NCBI GenBank assembly: GCA_918807975.1
Contig: OU964925.1
Span: forward strand, 23,657,608-23,721,607
Length of the DNA stretch: 64,000 nucleotides
Direction of reading: 5' to 3'
Origin: Aplidium turbinatum
Lineage: Eukaryota; Chordata; Ascidiacea; Aplousobranchia; Polyclinidae
In this document: positions 1-12,129 of the stretch, in pieces
Layout: the number at the start of each line of letters is the position of its first letter
Position numbering within the stretch: position 1 is the stretch's first letter
Translations under genes and position numbers: made by a program
Notes under the pieces: model-generated
What the model saw: the letters and a program-made list of their open reading frames with translations, nothing else
What the model was told of the DNA's origin: nothing
Database searches by the model: none

Positions 1-290
1 TCAACAATCGAATTAAAGCTTTCGCAGATCATCATCATGTGGCAGTCAATTGCTTCCACAAGTCACGTTCTTCCGCTACTTTTTTGCTTCTCCGATGCTT
101 GACAAGTTAACACATTGTTTTACATCATCTCCCCAAGTTCGTCTCCTTTTTTTCCTACACCTCTTTCCTTTCACCATACCTTCAATAACCAATTGATGCA
201 GCTGTCCTACAGATTTCCTCAAAATATGTCTCACGAATTTCATGTTTTGTTTCGCTAAATCGTTTACCAATCTACCTTGCACTCCAATTC
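1..290 (-). mobile_element. LINE ORF2 C-terminal fragment
   Basis: On the minus strand 76-282 reads a short peptide with the pattern EGMVKGKRCRKKRRRTWGDD. This resembles the tail of many non-LTR reverse-transcriptase ORFs, where an 'EGK-R-GR-R-T-W-D' block follows the RT domain. A related frame continues toward base 1 (charged, Trp-containing, as in the usual 'DR-W' end). No catalytic RT motif is present and the piece runs off the window, so it is a 3' remnant of a LINE. The assignment rests on that one motif. Confidence 0.5.
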
Positions 291-2943
291 TTTTTCATAA
301 TTGCTTCGTTTATAATGTGTTTTTTATATTTATAATGTTCGTGAAACAACTTCAATAAAAACTGAACTAACCCATGAAAAGTTCTAAAATACTTTTCAGT
401 CTACAAAAGCCATGTACTGTTATTTTCTAGCTTTAGGAGTGATGAATTGTGTGATAAATTTTCCACATCAGCACACTCTCTATGAGGGTCAGATTAATGC
501 GCTAAGACAGGAAATAAGAATTCTGAGTTTCCACACAAACATTTAGCTCTGGAAAAAAGTTTGTGTAGAATAAATCGAAGAATCTGCCACCAAATTAACG
601 GCAAACTAATGATTTAGGTTTATTCAGGTAATACATTCGTGAACATATAGTATTCTTTTATTTGAATAAGATACTGAAGAAGCCGCCTTTACGGTAGCGA
701 AAGCTTTATCAATAAATTATACAAGGTTCCAAACCTGACTGATTTTGTTTACTCTTACGTTATGTCTTTGCTCGTTTTTTTCAACTTATTTTGATTGATC
801 ATTAAATTAAAGAATAACAACAGCGATCTAGATAACTCTTTTTTAAGTTTAGGTGTTGAAAACTTTATTGACAAATAAAACGCATGTTATTACAAGATCT
901 CAAAGCAATTTTCCCAGTGTAGTTTCTTACAAGATTCACCACAAAGTGATAAAAAGTCTTGCAACGAATAACTATAATTAACCAGTTATGAAGCGAAATG
1001 GCATTTTCCACGGCAAGAATACTATGATGCAATCGCAGTGCAATTCTTATTGAAACGTAAACTCATGCAAATTCCCTATTTTCGTAAAGTGAACGTCAAA
1101 CCACGTTTGATTCTAATGTCAGTGCAATAAACAAATCAAGCAGATTGGCCTACAAAAAAAACAAAAAAAAACTGAAATCTATTGACATTTTCACCTTTCA
1201 AATTTCAGTATTTAAGTTGTCAGCGAAACAGCAATCAATCAGCTGACGTGGAAGAAAAATATTACAACAAGGGACAAGTATGAACTAGCTGTGACCCCAG
1301 CCGGCAATAAAAGTTCATCTGCCATTCATCAATCCCTGCAGGAGTGCTTTTAAGAGAGTCCTGTCTTCTCAGAACGAAAGATTGATGATCGCTGAAAGGC
1401 CAACAGCCAAACAAACAGTACTTCACTTATACCAAGCAAGCACTTCCAAACGTTGAAGTTAGATCAACAGAATGTACTGTATTTTGAAAAGGAAATCCAA
1501 TGAATTACCCTTTTGGTTAATTTAGTATGAAAGTTTTAAAGCCTAATTGAGGCTCATCTCATACTTTCCCATGATGCGTTTATTTCAAATAGCTTTTTTC
1601 AAACGCATTGAAGCAACATACAAATTAGAAAACTTAAAAATATAGTAGTTTTTCTCTGTGGTTACTTACTCAGTGGGAAAATTAAAAATAATTATGACTA
1701 CTAATGTATTTTTAGCCATTGGTTGTATAAAATGTTAAAATATATATTACAGACATGATTATATTAAAAACAGCAAAACCTTTAAACTTGAAAACAACTA
1801 CAGCTGCTACATTTTCATGTGTTTTATAAAATGAAACTTATCAATGTAAAGGTTTGACAATTTTTAAGAAACTTTTAACATAGACAAATCAGGATTTTGT
1901 AAATTTAATAAGAACAATGGAAGATCGATTGTTGTGGAAAATCACTGTTGCTGACGCCTTATTCAGGCTATCAGGCATGGCCAATGATGATAAATAGGTC
2001 AAATGGTCAACCCTAATATTTTTGATCAAACTTTCTTTGTTTTCATAATCTTTCCTATTTCTTACTCTCCTCTCACCACACAAAGCAAACAGAACATTTC
2101 AATATTCACACAAATTGGCCCAGTTTCAATCAATGTGATAACTAGTAGAGTACAGATAATATTGTTTGTTTACCACAGGTAAGCATTTGAAGATAATGTT
2201 CATAATAATAGAACAGCAATGTTGAACAACAAAGAACTCTGTATACATTAACAAATTAAAATACAATCACAACAAAAAATTCAGCTTTAATAGCACAAAT
2301 AAAAGTGAAAAATGTACAGCTGTATTTTACCTTTGAAACACCACTAGCACAAACAATACCGCTACACACTAGGGTGAACTGAAAAATTTTTCTTGGAAAT
2401 CTACACACCTGAAAAACACAATCTGAAAAAGTTGTTTAAAATCTTGGTTTTTGATGATTTGCTTATTTTTCAGTCTATTGTGTAGATATCAAAACAATGT
2501 TTTTACCCATGCTTATAATTTTTTGCTACGTACGATCTTGCAGTTGGTTGTATTAATACCATGCCTCTTTCATTTGTACATTTGATACACTTACAATTCA
2601 ATCTTTGCGGTGCTCCTTGTTTTTTTCTTGTCATTCTTGTTTATTTCAACGTTCAAACAATCTTTCACTGACCACTTACATTCACATCATTTCTAAAATA
2701 AACTATGATCAACAATAATGAATATTAGTAAGTAATCATTACAATTTAAAAGGCGTATCTTTACAAAAATACTAATACCGTACTCATGTTTTATTTTTCA
2801 CCCATTGTGACCTCATACACATATATACTACGAATCACATGTATGCAATACAACAGGCATAGCTCTGGAAGCAGCGACAGGACATACAGTCACAGTCAGC
2901 TGCTCACACATATTTTGGCATGTCATTGATTTTCTTGTCAAGA
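291..2943. other. AT-rich DNA without a recognised gene
   Basis: No open frame here has a recognisable domain, codon bias or splice context. A short minus-strand frame at 1889-2083 is probably chance. There are scattered A/T runs but no clear terminal repeats. It could be intergenic or intronic. Confidence 0.5.
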
Positions 2944-3398
2944 CAGTGGCGTAGCCAAGGGAGGGTTTTGGGGTTTCAGCCCCCCCTTTGGCATGAGTGT
3001 GACATCACGATATTGAGAATGATGGTTTCAGTCTCTTTATGTCTCTAAAACAAAGTTTGTCTAATTTTAAACGAAAATGCATTAAAAGAGCGAGTCTTGC
3101 CAATAACAAACATTCAAATATCTCAGCCAGGAATTAGCAACAAGAAAACATAGAGACTTAGCTTTATTTCCGAAAAATGCCGAAGAAAACATGATCTTAT
3201 CCTTTTGCTATGCCACCGGGGCGGACAGCACCATTCTATACGAATATTTATATCCACATTTTTGTTGAAAATGCTCTCAGAATGCACCAAATTCAAAGTA
3301 ATTTTTCAAAGTTTTCAGGGAGAGGCCTCTCACACCCCACGCCGCTGGGTGTCGTCTTAGGCGAACACACCCTTTTAAAATTCCTGGCTATGCCGCTG
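2944..3398. mobile_element. hAT-type MITE (CAGTGGCGTAGCC end)
   Basis: The element begins CAGTGGCGTAGCC and ends GGCTATGCCGCTG, a 13-bp inverted pair with one or two mismatches. It is flanked by 8-bp duplications, TGTCAAGA (2936-2943) and TGCCAAGA (3399-3406), with one mismatch. The CAGTG end and 8-bp target duplication are hAT hallmarks. No transposase is visible. Its inner segment around 3255-3330 is shared with the elements near 53.76 kb and 58.57 kb. Confidence 0.8.
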
Positions 3399-4808
3399 TG
3401 CCAAGACATAGTCTGATTGAACTGGTGACAGGCGTTCTGAGCTCTCCACATACAGCCGATGTTTAACCACAACACACTTCTTCATAAATACATACACAAC
3501 ACACTAAATAGATACCACAACAAACTTCTTCATAAATACATGTGCTATTAATAACTATATGAAAATATGCTGGGTAACTTACTGTGTGCAATACATTATG
3601 CTTAACATTTGTTCTATTACCGTTAGAAATATGAAAGTAAAAAATGAAGCCCACAAAAATCAGTAACGTTATTGAAATGCAAAAAGGAGAATATTGGCAC
3701 TTTTAAACATCTTTAGAGAATAAAATATCTTAGATTAAAACAGAAAACATATCTTCCAAAAAGAGGATTTATGGTAACCCTAATTTTGTACGTAATATAA
3801 CTAATACATGTAACATTTTGTGGGAAACAGGTGTACTTGCAACTCCCAAAATTTGTGGTGTGACCCCACAAAAGGTCAAGGCCACTACCCACTAGTTTGG
3901 GAAGCTCTGGTTTAGATGCCCCAGGATTTTTTTGAAGAAATTTTATTAGTCAACATTATAGTAATATTTCAAAGTCAAAATTTGTTCTTGCTAAATTGAG
4001 TTATGAAAAAGCCAGTGGTGTACGGTGACTATTTTTTGGATGTTTGCATTTTCTATAAATTTTCAAATGCATGCTTAATTAGCACAGAGACTCTTTAAAT
4101 CATATCACATCAGAATATTTTGATATGATCTAAACAGCTATTGAGAAAATTGCAAATGTAATGTGTGTTTAAAGACTGCTGAAAAAAAGTGAACACCCAA
4201 AAAACGATCACCGTATGCCACCGGAAAAAGCTAATTGCTTGTTTAGTTATGATTGGTAACGTATCATGCAATGTTTCGAGAAGTTATGGATATATAGCCT
4301 ACCTACAGTATATACATGACCAGCAGTTGCAAATAAAGTACTTAATGCCAAAACATTTACAGCAAAACTGACACAGACATACTTTGCACAACCTAAGGTT
4401 TTGTGTTACAAAAATATCATCCGGCGCAAAACTGATGAAACAAAAGAGGCAGGAAAAGTAGAATTGCTACCGATTGATGGAAAGTTATCAGCTAAAGGCG
4501 TAAAATGTGAACAACCCCAAAATTGTTGATTATGATATGGCAATGCAAAGCAAAAAAGTTTTCTCAAATGAACAGGTTGAATAAACAATGTGTAGAAACA
4601 AACTATAACATTTCTGTGCTTGTATATTGAAATTAGATCTTCTCTTTTATTGATAGTACATGCGGTAGGATAATAGACTGAAGATAAACATAAAATAGAG
4701 ATAAAAGATATACAGTATATATATATAACTGACACATGCATTATTGCATATACATACCGTACTGTATAATAAGCTAGATCAGACCAATATCATATAGATA
4801 GAGTAACC
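3399..4808. other. Non-coding stretch with a short tandem duplication and a hAT-like end
   Basis: A ~50-bp unit containing ACTTCTTCATAAATACAT occurs twice at about 3475-3541. Around 3845-3912 the minus strand reads CCAGAGCTTCCCAAACTAG, like a hAT terminus, but no partner end was found. The minus-strand open frame at 4406-4741 has no recognisable domain and looks fortuitous. Confidence 0.4.
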
Positions 4809-4810
4809 TA

Positions 4811-5231
4811 GTCCCCACTTATTAAGCCCAGCTTGGGACCAGACCATTTTGGGCTTGTAACGCGAGGACAATTTTCAGCATAATTGCCTATGTCTAAAAG
4901 TTGCTAAATCTGTTAAATATACACAACGATCGATCCGTTCTTTCCTGTTATAGCCTACGCCATACATTTTTGTGGCCTGCATTTTTGGGAGTTGTGTCAG
5001 TAACGAGTCGTGTTTTGTACAACCCAACAATCACAGAACATTGAGAACTGAGTTAGCAGCGTAATAAAGCGTGAAATTGTTGAAGAACAAAACTATTAAA
5101 TTGTGACACTTTTTTTCATAATATCAAGCAAATGAAATCGAAAATTGGGCTTATTAAGCATGGTTTTTTTATTACAGGAACGAATAAGAGTAATTCTGGA
5201 CAGGACCAAATTGTGATTAATAAGCGGGGAC
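4811..5231. mobile_element. TA-flanked MITE (mariner/pogo type)
   Basis: The ends are GTCCCCACTTATTAA and TTAATAAGCGGGGAC, an inverted repeat of about 15 bp with one mismatch. They are bounded by TA on both sides (4809-4810 and 5232-5233). A second GCTTATTAAGC-like motif lies inside. A TA duplication with short terminal repeats points to a Tc1/mariner-type non-autonomous element. There is no coding capacity in the 421 bp. Confidence 0.65.
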
Positions 5232-5849
5232 TATTGCAAATAATTATGCTTTTATTTTGCACCTATTGGTATAACATCCAGTATATTGCGACTACAGATG
5301 CAATATAACACACAAGAAGAAGGAGCAAAAGGACATATGTCACCCTGTCAGCTGCTCCATTTCTTATGCCATTAAGTGACTGGCCCAGACAGCCACATGC
5401 TCTAGTGTTGAAGTGATGCCCTTTTCAGAAATATATATACAGCAAATTCAAACAATGATGATTGGGTGCAGTAAAAATGAGCTACTTTGCAAAGTACGTA
5501 CTAACAAGGTACCGTACATTGTTAACACAATAGATTGCCAATAGATAAATTATCTTTGCAGTTACATTTACTTATGAAAAATGTACAGTAAAAAGCAGAA
5601 GCTATAGTTACCATGTATAGCAATTACTAATTAGTATACAAAGGTCAGTCAAAAACCACCAAGCCTAACTTAATTCAGCTTTTTTAATTTTACTTTGTGA
5701 AATTTTTTTCTGGAAATTTGACAGTTCATAAATATTTACATTTATCTAAAAACATCCACTCCCAATATTGTGTTAGTTTATTGTCACTGTTAGCTATAAC
5801 AACCACGTCTCTGACGTTTAACTGGAAATATATTTGCATTTTTGCTCGG

Positions 5850-6133
5850 AACGTAACTGCAGAGTGATTACGTATGATCAGTGCGCCCGCCTCTGAATCG
5901 GTAGGCATGGGTTCGATACCTTGTCGGGTCATACCAAAGACTTTTTAAAAATGGTACTGAATCTAATTTCTGCTTGGCACTGAGTAATGGAGTGGATTCG
6001 GGTAATAATGTACTCAGTTGCGCCTCTATACGGCTGCATTGACAGTCTGCTTTGTAAAGCGCTGAGGAGCAACGCATTCTGCGATGGATACAGCGCTATA
6101 TAAAAACTAACATTATTATTATTATTATTATCT
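5850..6133 (+). mobile_element. tRNA-derived SINE with (ATT)n tail
   Basis: A tRNA-like head at about 5860-5935 carries a B-box-like GGTTCGATACC. It is followed by a unique body and a 3' segment with GCGCTATATAAAAAC running into an (ATT)n tail at 6109-6131. The head, body and short-repeat-tail order is that of a Pol III SINE. The A-box is degenerate and I did not identify target duplications. Confidence 0.65.
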
Positions 6134-6429
6134 TTGCCTCAGCTACCCATACTGCTTTTCACACAAAAAAGTACAACCATCAGTGTTTTTAAGTCTGTGG
6201 TGTAAGGGAACAGGACCAGAATTTTAACTAAGTTTGTTAAAAGTTATGTAAGAAGGTTAGCCTTACCGGTGAATCATCTCATCAGCTGGCCACTTCCCAT
6301 ATATATAATTATTAGCATTCTTCTTGCTTTCTGTCACTCTTAGAATTGGAATGCTAAAGTGCTTAATAGCTTTCTTGCAATTTATATATCGATGCATATA
6401 TATAATATATATGGTACCTCTAAATACCC

Positions 6430-7030
6430 ATTGTCAGGCATTGTAGGCATTGTCAGGCATTGTCGGGCATTGTCGGCTTTTCGGGGGGTTGTGGAGCATT
6501 TCTAGGGGTTTTCGAGCATTTTCAGGGGTTGTCAGGCATTGTAGAGTAGCTACTTTCAGGCATTATTGGGAATTTCCAAGCATTGTCTAGGATTTCCAGG
6601 CATTGTCGATCATTATCAGTGGTTGACGGGTTTGTTAGGCATTATAGAACATTTTCAGGCATTGTCGAACATTTTCAGGCATTGTCGAACATTTTCAGGG
6701 GTTGTCGAGCATTTTCAGGGGTTGTCAGGCATTGTAGAGTAGCTACTTTCAGGCATTGTCGGGAATTTCCAGGCATTGTCTAGGATTTCCAGGCATTGTC
6801 GATCATTATCAGTGGTTGACGGGTTTGTTAGGCATTATAGAACATTTTCAGGCATTGTCGAACATTTTCAGGGGTTGTCGAGCATTTTCAGGGGTTGTCG
6901 GGCATTGTAGAGTAGCTGCTTTCAGGCATTGTCTATAACTTCAAGGCTTTGTCGATCATTATCAATAGTTGACAGGCTTGTTAGGCATTGTCTGAAATTT
7001 TCAAGCATTGTCGAACATATTCAGGGGTCG
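6430..7030 (+). repeat. Minisatellite, left arm
   Basis: Tandem ~20-bp units alternate CATTTTCAGG with GCATTGTCGA or GGTTGTCGAG. A higher-order block of about 180 bp, containing GTAGAGTAGCTACTTTCAGG, is repeated two to three times, suggesting unequal exchange of multi-unit blocks. Confidence 0.85.
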
Positions 7031-7719
7031 AGATGGTCGAGCAAGCTTCATTAGCATCAGTTTCTTCGTTAAAAATTTGTACATTTGTTAGTTAAGCTGA
7101 GTCTCAAGTGGCCAATGCAATGCAAATTATGAATGTGATCATCTGTCCACAAACATTGCACTCGATATTTGGCGGTCCTTTCTATCGAGTACGAAGACGT
7201 TTTTCATGCAAGTTACGTTAAGATTGCATCTCGTAGCAAAAAAGTATTTTAAATAATCGTTGTAGTAGGGGAGATGTGCCACCTATGGGACAAAAATGAC
7301 ATTATTTCTAATAAAACGCTATTTTAAAGCAAATTATGAAGTTAAGCAATTTCATTGTAAAGTTTAGTCATTGTTTCATAACATGAAATCAAAACAGTGA
7401 CGAATGTAATATTCTTTATTGTTTTTTTTTATCATTGAAAAGTGTCAGTCAACTGTCCCATAGGTTGCTTACATACATGACCAATGGGACAAGGGGGTAT
7501 GTCCTATGGGACACTTTGTTAGATACATCAATTGATTGTTAAAGGTATGATGGAATGAAAGAGACTCAAGACAAGAAGGAGCAGAACTTGTTTGCTTGGT
7601 TTTCATCAATAAAAAGACCTCTTTTTCTTTTCAGATATGATAAAATAAAACACTTTAAAGCTTCAATCAATTAAAAGCTAAAAACTATATATTTTTACCA
7701 TAATCTATAGCAAAGTGTA

Positions 7720-8540
7720 ATGCCTGAAGATGTCCGACAATGCCTGCCAGAAAGAATCTAAAGTACTTTACAATGCCTGAGAACCCCTGACATCTGAAAA
7801 TGCTCGACAACCCCTGAAAATGTTCGACAATGCCTGAAAATGTTCTATAATGACTAACAAACCTGTCAACCACTGATAATGATCGACAATGCCTGAAAAT
7901 TCCCGACAATGCCTGAAAGTAGCTACTCTACAATGCCCGACAACCCCTGAAAATGCTCGACAACCCCTGAAAATGTTCGACAATGCCTGAAAATGTTCTA
8001 TAATGCCCAACAAACCCGTCAATCACTGATAATGATCAACAATGCCTGGAAATCCTAGACAATGCTTGGAAATTCCTGACAATGCCTGAAAGTAGCTACT
8101 CTACAATGCCTGACAACCCCTGAAAATGTTCGACAATGCCTGAAAATGTTCTATAATGCCTAACAAACCTGTCAACCACTGGTAATGATCAACAATGCCT
8201 GGAAATTCTAGACAATGTTTGGAAATTCCCGACAATGCCTGAAAGTAGCTACTCTACAATGCCTGACAACCCCTGAAAATGTTCGACAATGCCTGAAAAT
8301 GTTCTATAATGACTAACAAACCCGTCAACCACTGGTAATGATCAACAATGCCTGGAAATCCTAGACAATGCTTGGAAATTACCAACAATGCCTGAAAGTA
8401 GCTATACTCTACAATGCCTGACAACCCCTGAAAATGCTCGACAACCCCTAGAAATGCTCCACAACCCCCCAAAAAGCCAACAATGCCCGTCAATGCCTGA
8501 CAATGCCCGTCAATGCCTACGCCCTACAATGCCTGACAAT
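7720..8540 (-). repeat. Minisatellite, right arm
   Basis: This is the inverted counterpart of the left arm (TGCCTGAAAATGTTCGACAA units) and carries more higher-order blocks, each marked by AGTAGCTACTCTACAATGCC. The arms therefore differ in length, as expected if copy number changes independently in each. Confidence 0.85.
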
Positions 8541-8980
8541 GGGTATTTAGAGGTACCCTATATATATACTATTATATAGTTTTGAGTCTTTTAAAATTGC
8601 ATTATGCATGGTGATTAGAAGAACACTCTGAGCAACATAGTTTTAATTAAAATAAGGTTCGGTTCTTTTAAGCGGCTGCAACTACTGTGTTAATACGGAT
8701 GCAACCTAGTTCGTACCCTTAGTTCGTACCCTGAAAAGATCGAGAGAAAAAATTAAAAAAAGCGGAAGTTGCTGATCACAATTTCCGCTAACATTTTAAA
8801 ATTTTCCCCCTGAAAAGATCGATAGAAAGATAGCACAAAGCCGAAGGCGCTGATCGCAGTTTCCGCTAACCCTTACCGTAACCCTCACGCTAACCCTCGC
8901 TGATCGCACTTTCCGCGAACATTTTTCTGCACTTTTTGCTAACCCTAACTATACACTAATGACTAATCTATGCTCTAACC

Positions 8981-10084
8981 CAGGGACAGGCAACTTACGG
9001 CCCACGGGCCGGACCCGGCCCGCGACGGGATTTAGAGCGGCCTGCAGACAGTTTCCGGTCTTTAAATGGTAATGGCCCGCGGCCACATTCTGCCGCAATA
9101 CCCCACTGCTTGCTTACTACGTCAAATAATAGTGACAGTTATTATTATTCTTTATGTTCTTTGATTCTTTGTTTTCGGTATTTAGTCGAGTGACAAGCAT
9201 GTCATGTTCTGTCATAAACGGGCCCTTCCATTCTTTTTCTTTGTCTTTTGTAAGAATTGAATACCAGACTTCAAGGGAAGGGCACTTTTGCTCACGAAAT
9301 GTACTCAACAATGAAGGCATTCAGGGTGAAGCTAAAACTGTTTTATCGCCAGCTCAATGAGAATATCACAACGCACTTTCCAACACTCGAAACTATGGCA
9401 CCCCAGATGATGACAATTGAGAAGTACACCAATATGACATCTGCACTAGGCAATGAATTTGGTCGGCGTTTTGCAGACTTTCAGAAACTTTCTGCTGAGT
9501 TTGATATCTTGTCATCACCCTTTGCACCTGAGTTTAAAAAGGTGCCGGATGCCGTACAGCTGGAATTGATTGATTTGCAGTGTGACTCTACCCTGAAAGA
9601 GATATCCCAAACTAACGGCATTGATAAATTTTATGCGTCACTGAATGAGTCCAAGCTTGCCAACCTGAGAAAGATGGCCATGAAACTACTTGCTCTGTTC
9701 GGGTCTACATACATTTGCGAGCAAACATTTTCGACCAGGAACAGAGACAAAGCTGCGATCCAATCTCACTGATGTTCACGTGCAGTCTTTACTGAGGGTT
9801 TCTATGTCCGACATGCAGCCAGAGAACGGTAAATTTAATCGACCACAGATGTCTCATTGACTTCAGCTGCTATTGAAGTACATTACGTTAATTGTTAATA
9901 AATTCATTAAATACTGTTTTTGGTCTCTATGCTTTAAACTTAAAGTTTACATTACATTAAATACGATTGATTCCTTGTCTAGGTAGATAAATACGCGATT
10001 AATGTAGCGATTCATAAATCCGGCCCGCCAAGTACTTCATTTTCCCATATCAGGCCTGTCGACTGGAGAAGTTGCCCGCCCCTG
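8981..10084 (+). mobile_element. hAT transposon (Charlie/GTF2IRD2-like), internally deleted
   Basis: The left terminus is CAGGGACAGGCAACTTACGG; the right terminus, inverted, is CAGGGGCGGGCAACTTCTCC. The 8-bp target duplications CTCTAACC are exact (8973-8980 and 10085-10092). At 1.1 kb it keeps only the C-terminal third of a transposase. It interrupts the fold-back element 8697-10420, so it is the younger of the two. Confidence 0.9.
9257..9772 (+). pseudogene. hAT transposase C-terminal fragment
   Basis: The 171-residue frame reads like the C-terminal half of the GTF2IRD2/Charlie-type hAT transposases. 'LIDLQCDSTLKE' leads to 'FYASLNESKLANLRKMA', then 'LALFGSTYICEQTFS', which corresponds to the hAT dimerisation block. 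Family members are usually 500-650 aa, so the BED finger and most of the DDE core are absent. After 'AAIQSH' the frame stops, while the next frame continues with 'NLTDVHVQSLLRVS', matching the family's usual 'LTDEHL...LLR' ending. That is one frameshift near 9750. It cannot act as a transposase; the fragment is a dead remnant. Confidence 0.85.
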
Positions 10085-10716
10085 CTCTAACCCTAACTCT
10101 CGCTGATCGCAGTTTTTACAAACATTTTTCCGTAGTTTCCGCTAACCCTTACCGTAACCTTAGAGTAATCTATGCTCTAACCTTAACCCTCGCTGATCGC
10201 AGTTTCTGCAAATATTTTTCCGCAGTTTCTGCTAACCGCAGTTTCCGCTAACCCTAACCCTCAAGTTGTTTGCGGAAACTCCAATCAGCGACTTCGGCTT
10301 TGTGCTATTAAACTTCGATTAGCGATCAGCGACTTCGGCTTTTTTAAATTTTTTCTCTTGATCTTTTCAGGGTACGAACTGAGGGTATGAACTGTTCAGG
10401 GTACGAACTAGGTTGCACTCTGTTAATACTGTTATTATCTAGTTCTGGTATTGTTAGTCTTTAGACCTGGTGGTTTTGTTTTGCAATCGGTTGAAAAATG
10501 ATCATGCCTTAAGTTCGATGTTAGATGGATTGACCTTTGCTTATTTTTGCTTTTTATTTTGTTCTGCTTGCTGACATTATGCTTGTTGAGCTGCATTTCA
10601 CCTTCATGTCTGGACTTCAAATAAACTAGAACGTGCAGCATCAAAGACTGTGTGTCCTGGTCACTCCTCGCCACCATCGTGTCCAGGGAAGTTGTTGTCA
10701 TACGGATGGTTAGGCC

Positions 10717-10934
10717 CAGGTTTTTTTATAAGGTTTGGTTTGGGTGACCGCTAAGTAGTTTTAAGAGACCGCAACTGTTTCATTTAAATACCAAAAAATA
10801 GCCATATTTGCTTAAGAAATAGCGAGAAACAACGATTATTTTTCTACTGTAGTTGCAAGTCCAAATTTTGGGAAACCGCTGGAGAAATTTGGGGGACCGT
10901 TTCGGTCCCCCAAAACACCTTAAAAAAAACACTG
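10717..10934. mobile_element. hAT-type MITE, 218 bp
   Basis: The element runs from CAGGTTTTTTTATAAGG to its degraded inverse CCTTAAAAAAAACACTG, with a second inverted motif GGGTGACCG / CGGTCCCCC inside. Perfect 8-bp duplications GTTAGGCC lie at 10709-10716 and 10935-10942. It is non-coding. Confidence 0.8.
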
Positions 10935-11246
10935 GTTAGGCCTATACTGTATATGATCGGGCGTCTCAACATACAACATGCCATTTCCGCTACACTACCT
11001 TTAACTATCCTGATGATTTCAACTTACATTGCATATGTTGTTCCAAGCTTTTACACTTTGAGAGATTATGTTCATATACGGTATCAAAGGAGGCCAGTAA
11101 AGGATTTTAAAATCAAACAGGCTAAGAACAACAGAGCGAAGTGCCTTGATAAATGTATGGGGTCAGCCTGATCATCCAATCACAATTCGGAACACAAGCT
11201 AATGAGTATAAACTATAAAAACTATATTCACTAAGTTAATTATTAT

Positions 11247-11767
11247 CAGTGTTGCAAAACCGAATTTATCAAAAACAAGGCTGCCAAAGAGCAGGAGTTC
11301 GCAGATATCGAAGGCCGCTAAACAAAGTACGGTACACAATCAACGAGAATAACAGTGATGCCAGGTTATTTAACAAAAACAAGCAAGTAAATTTTTAAAA
11401 ACAAACCAAAAATAGGCAAATTAACACAAAAACAAGCCCAATATTTTGCATCCAATACTAACCAACATTAAGTACGCAGTTTGAATGTTCAAAATTTTAA
11501 ATGCAACTTTTGCAGTTTATACATCACATTTATTTCAAGAATAACACTTATTTAAGCCATTCTACGCAATAATTATCTTGAAAAGAAGGGATGCAATGTT
11601 GAATATAATAAAAAAAATTCTTGATTTCAATGTCAAGAACAAGTTTAAAAAACGTTAGATTGGCAAAAAACAAGCCTAAAAACAAGCAACCCGCAAACTC
11701 AAAAAAAATACGCCAACTCGAAATAAACAATTCCAAATTTACGGAAACTGCAAGGTTGGCAACACTG
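11247..11767. mobile_element. Probable hAT-type MITE (CAGTGTTGC end)
   Basis: It starts CAGTGTTGCAAAACCG and ends GGTTGGCAACACTG, matching the end type of the elements at 13841 and 50186. No target duplication is visible, so one end may be truncated. The interior is A-rich and non-coding. Confidence 0.5.
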
Positions 11768-11917
11768 GAGCTTAGACCAGCGAGCTAGTGTTGCCAGATT
11801 AAAATTACAAAAAAGCCAATGCCTTTAAAACTGAAAATAAATAAAAACAAGTTGCCATCATGCAATGTTGTTACATTTTGGAATCTCAAGTTATCAACGA
11901 TTTGTCACTTCTAACTT

Positions 11918-11993
11918 TTTCTAGACCTCTGCTATCTTTGGCATATACTGCTTTTTTTTTGTGATGGTTAGAAAGAAAAATAAACTAAACTGA
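11918..11993 (+). repeat. Dispersed ~75-bp repeat, copy 1
   Basis: A TTTCTAGACCTCTGCTA...GTGATGG...AGAAA segment recurs at 39449-39534 (-), 39943-40012 (+) and 47481-47558 (-). It is found both inside fold-back arms and alone in an IRF intron, so it is probably a piece of a SINE or LINE 3' region. Confidence 0.6.
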
Positions 11994-12129
11994 GCTTACA
12001 AAATATTTTGACTGATCAAAAATAATCTTTTGTAATAGTTTTAACCAAATGAAAAAAATCATTTCAATATGCTTTGAAAATTTTTTTTGTAAGATTATTT
12101 AAAAATAAAACATAGTAACTTTAGCGAGT

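Larger units (their letters stand above)
6413..8558. mobile_element. Fold-back element, GGTACCTCTAAATACCC family (2.15 kb)
   Basis: The left end GGTACCTCTAAATACCC and the right end GGGTATTTAGAGGTACC are perfect inverted copies, and the homology continues into CATTGTCAGGCATTG. Each arm is a minisatellite of about 20-21 bp units (CATTTTCAGGCATTGTCGA type), oriented inward-facing: 6430-7030 on the left and 7720-8540 on the right. A 0.7-kb loop (7031-7719) separates them. Flanks are TATATAT-rich on both sides, so the target duplication (about 8 bp) cannot be fixed exactly. A deleted copy lies at 16285-16577. No transposase is present; frames rich in 'FSGIVEHFQ' are repeat translations. Confidence 0.82.
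8697..10420. mobile_element. Fold-back element, GGRTGCAACC family, 9-bp TSD
   Basis: The left end is GGATGCAACCTAGTTCGTAC; the right end is its inverse with GAGTGCAACC. Exact 9-bp duplications TGTTAATAC flank it (8688-8696 and 10421-10429). Arms contain GTACCCTGAAAAGATCGA and repeats of CGCTGATCGCAGTTTCCGC mixed with CCCTAACCCT-like stretches. The middle is occupied by a hAT element (8981-10084). Without that insert the element is about 0.6 kb. Relatives are at 16026-17082 and 37966-38120. A 9-bp duplication is compatible with MULE-type or classical fold-back transposition. Confidence 0.82.

Noticed and set aside
4406-4741. 111-codon minus-strand frame
   Set aside because: No domain, odd composition, no splice or promoter context, and close to a MITE.
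6583-8493. Open frames with FSGIVEHFQ repeats
   Set aside because: Minisatellite translations in the fold-back arms.
8870-10260. CCCTAACCC runs as interstitial telomere
   Set aside because: The motif is irregular and part of the fold-back arm repeat (CGCTAACCCTTACCGTAACC); no head-to-tail hexamer array.
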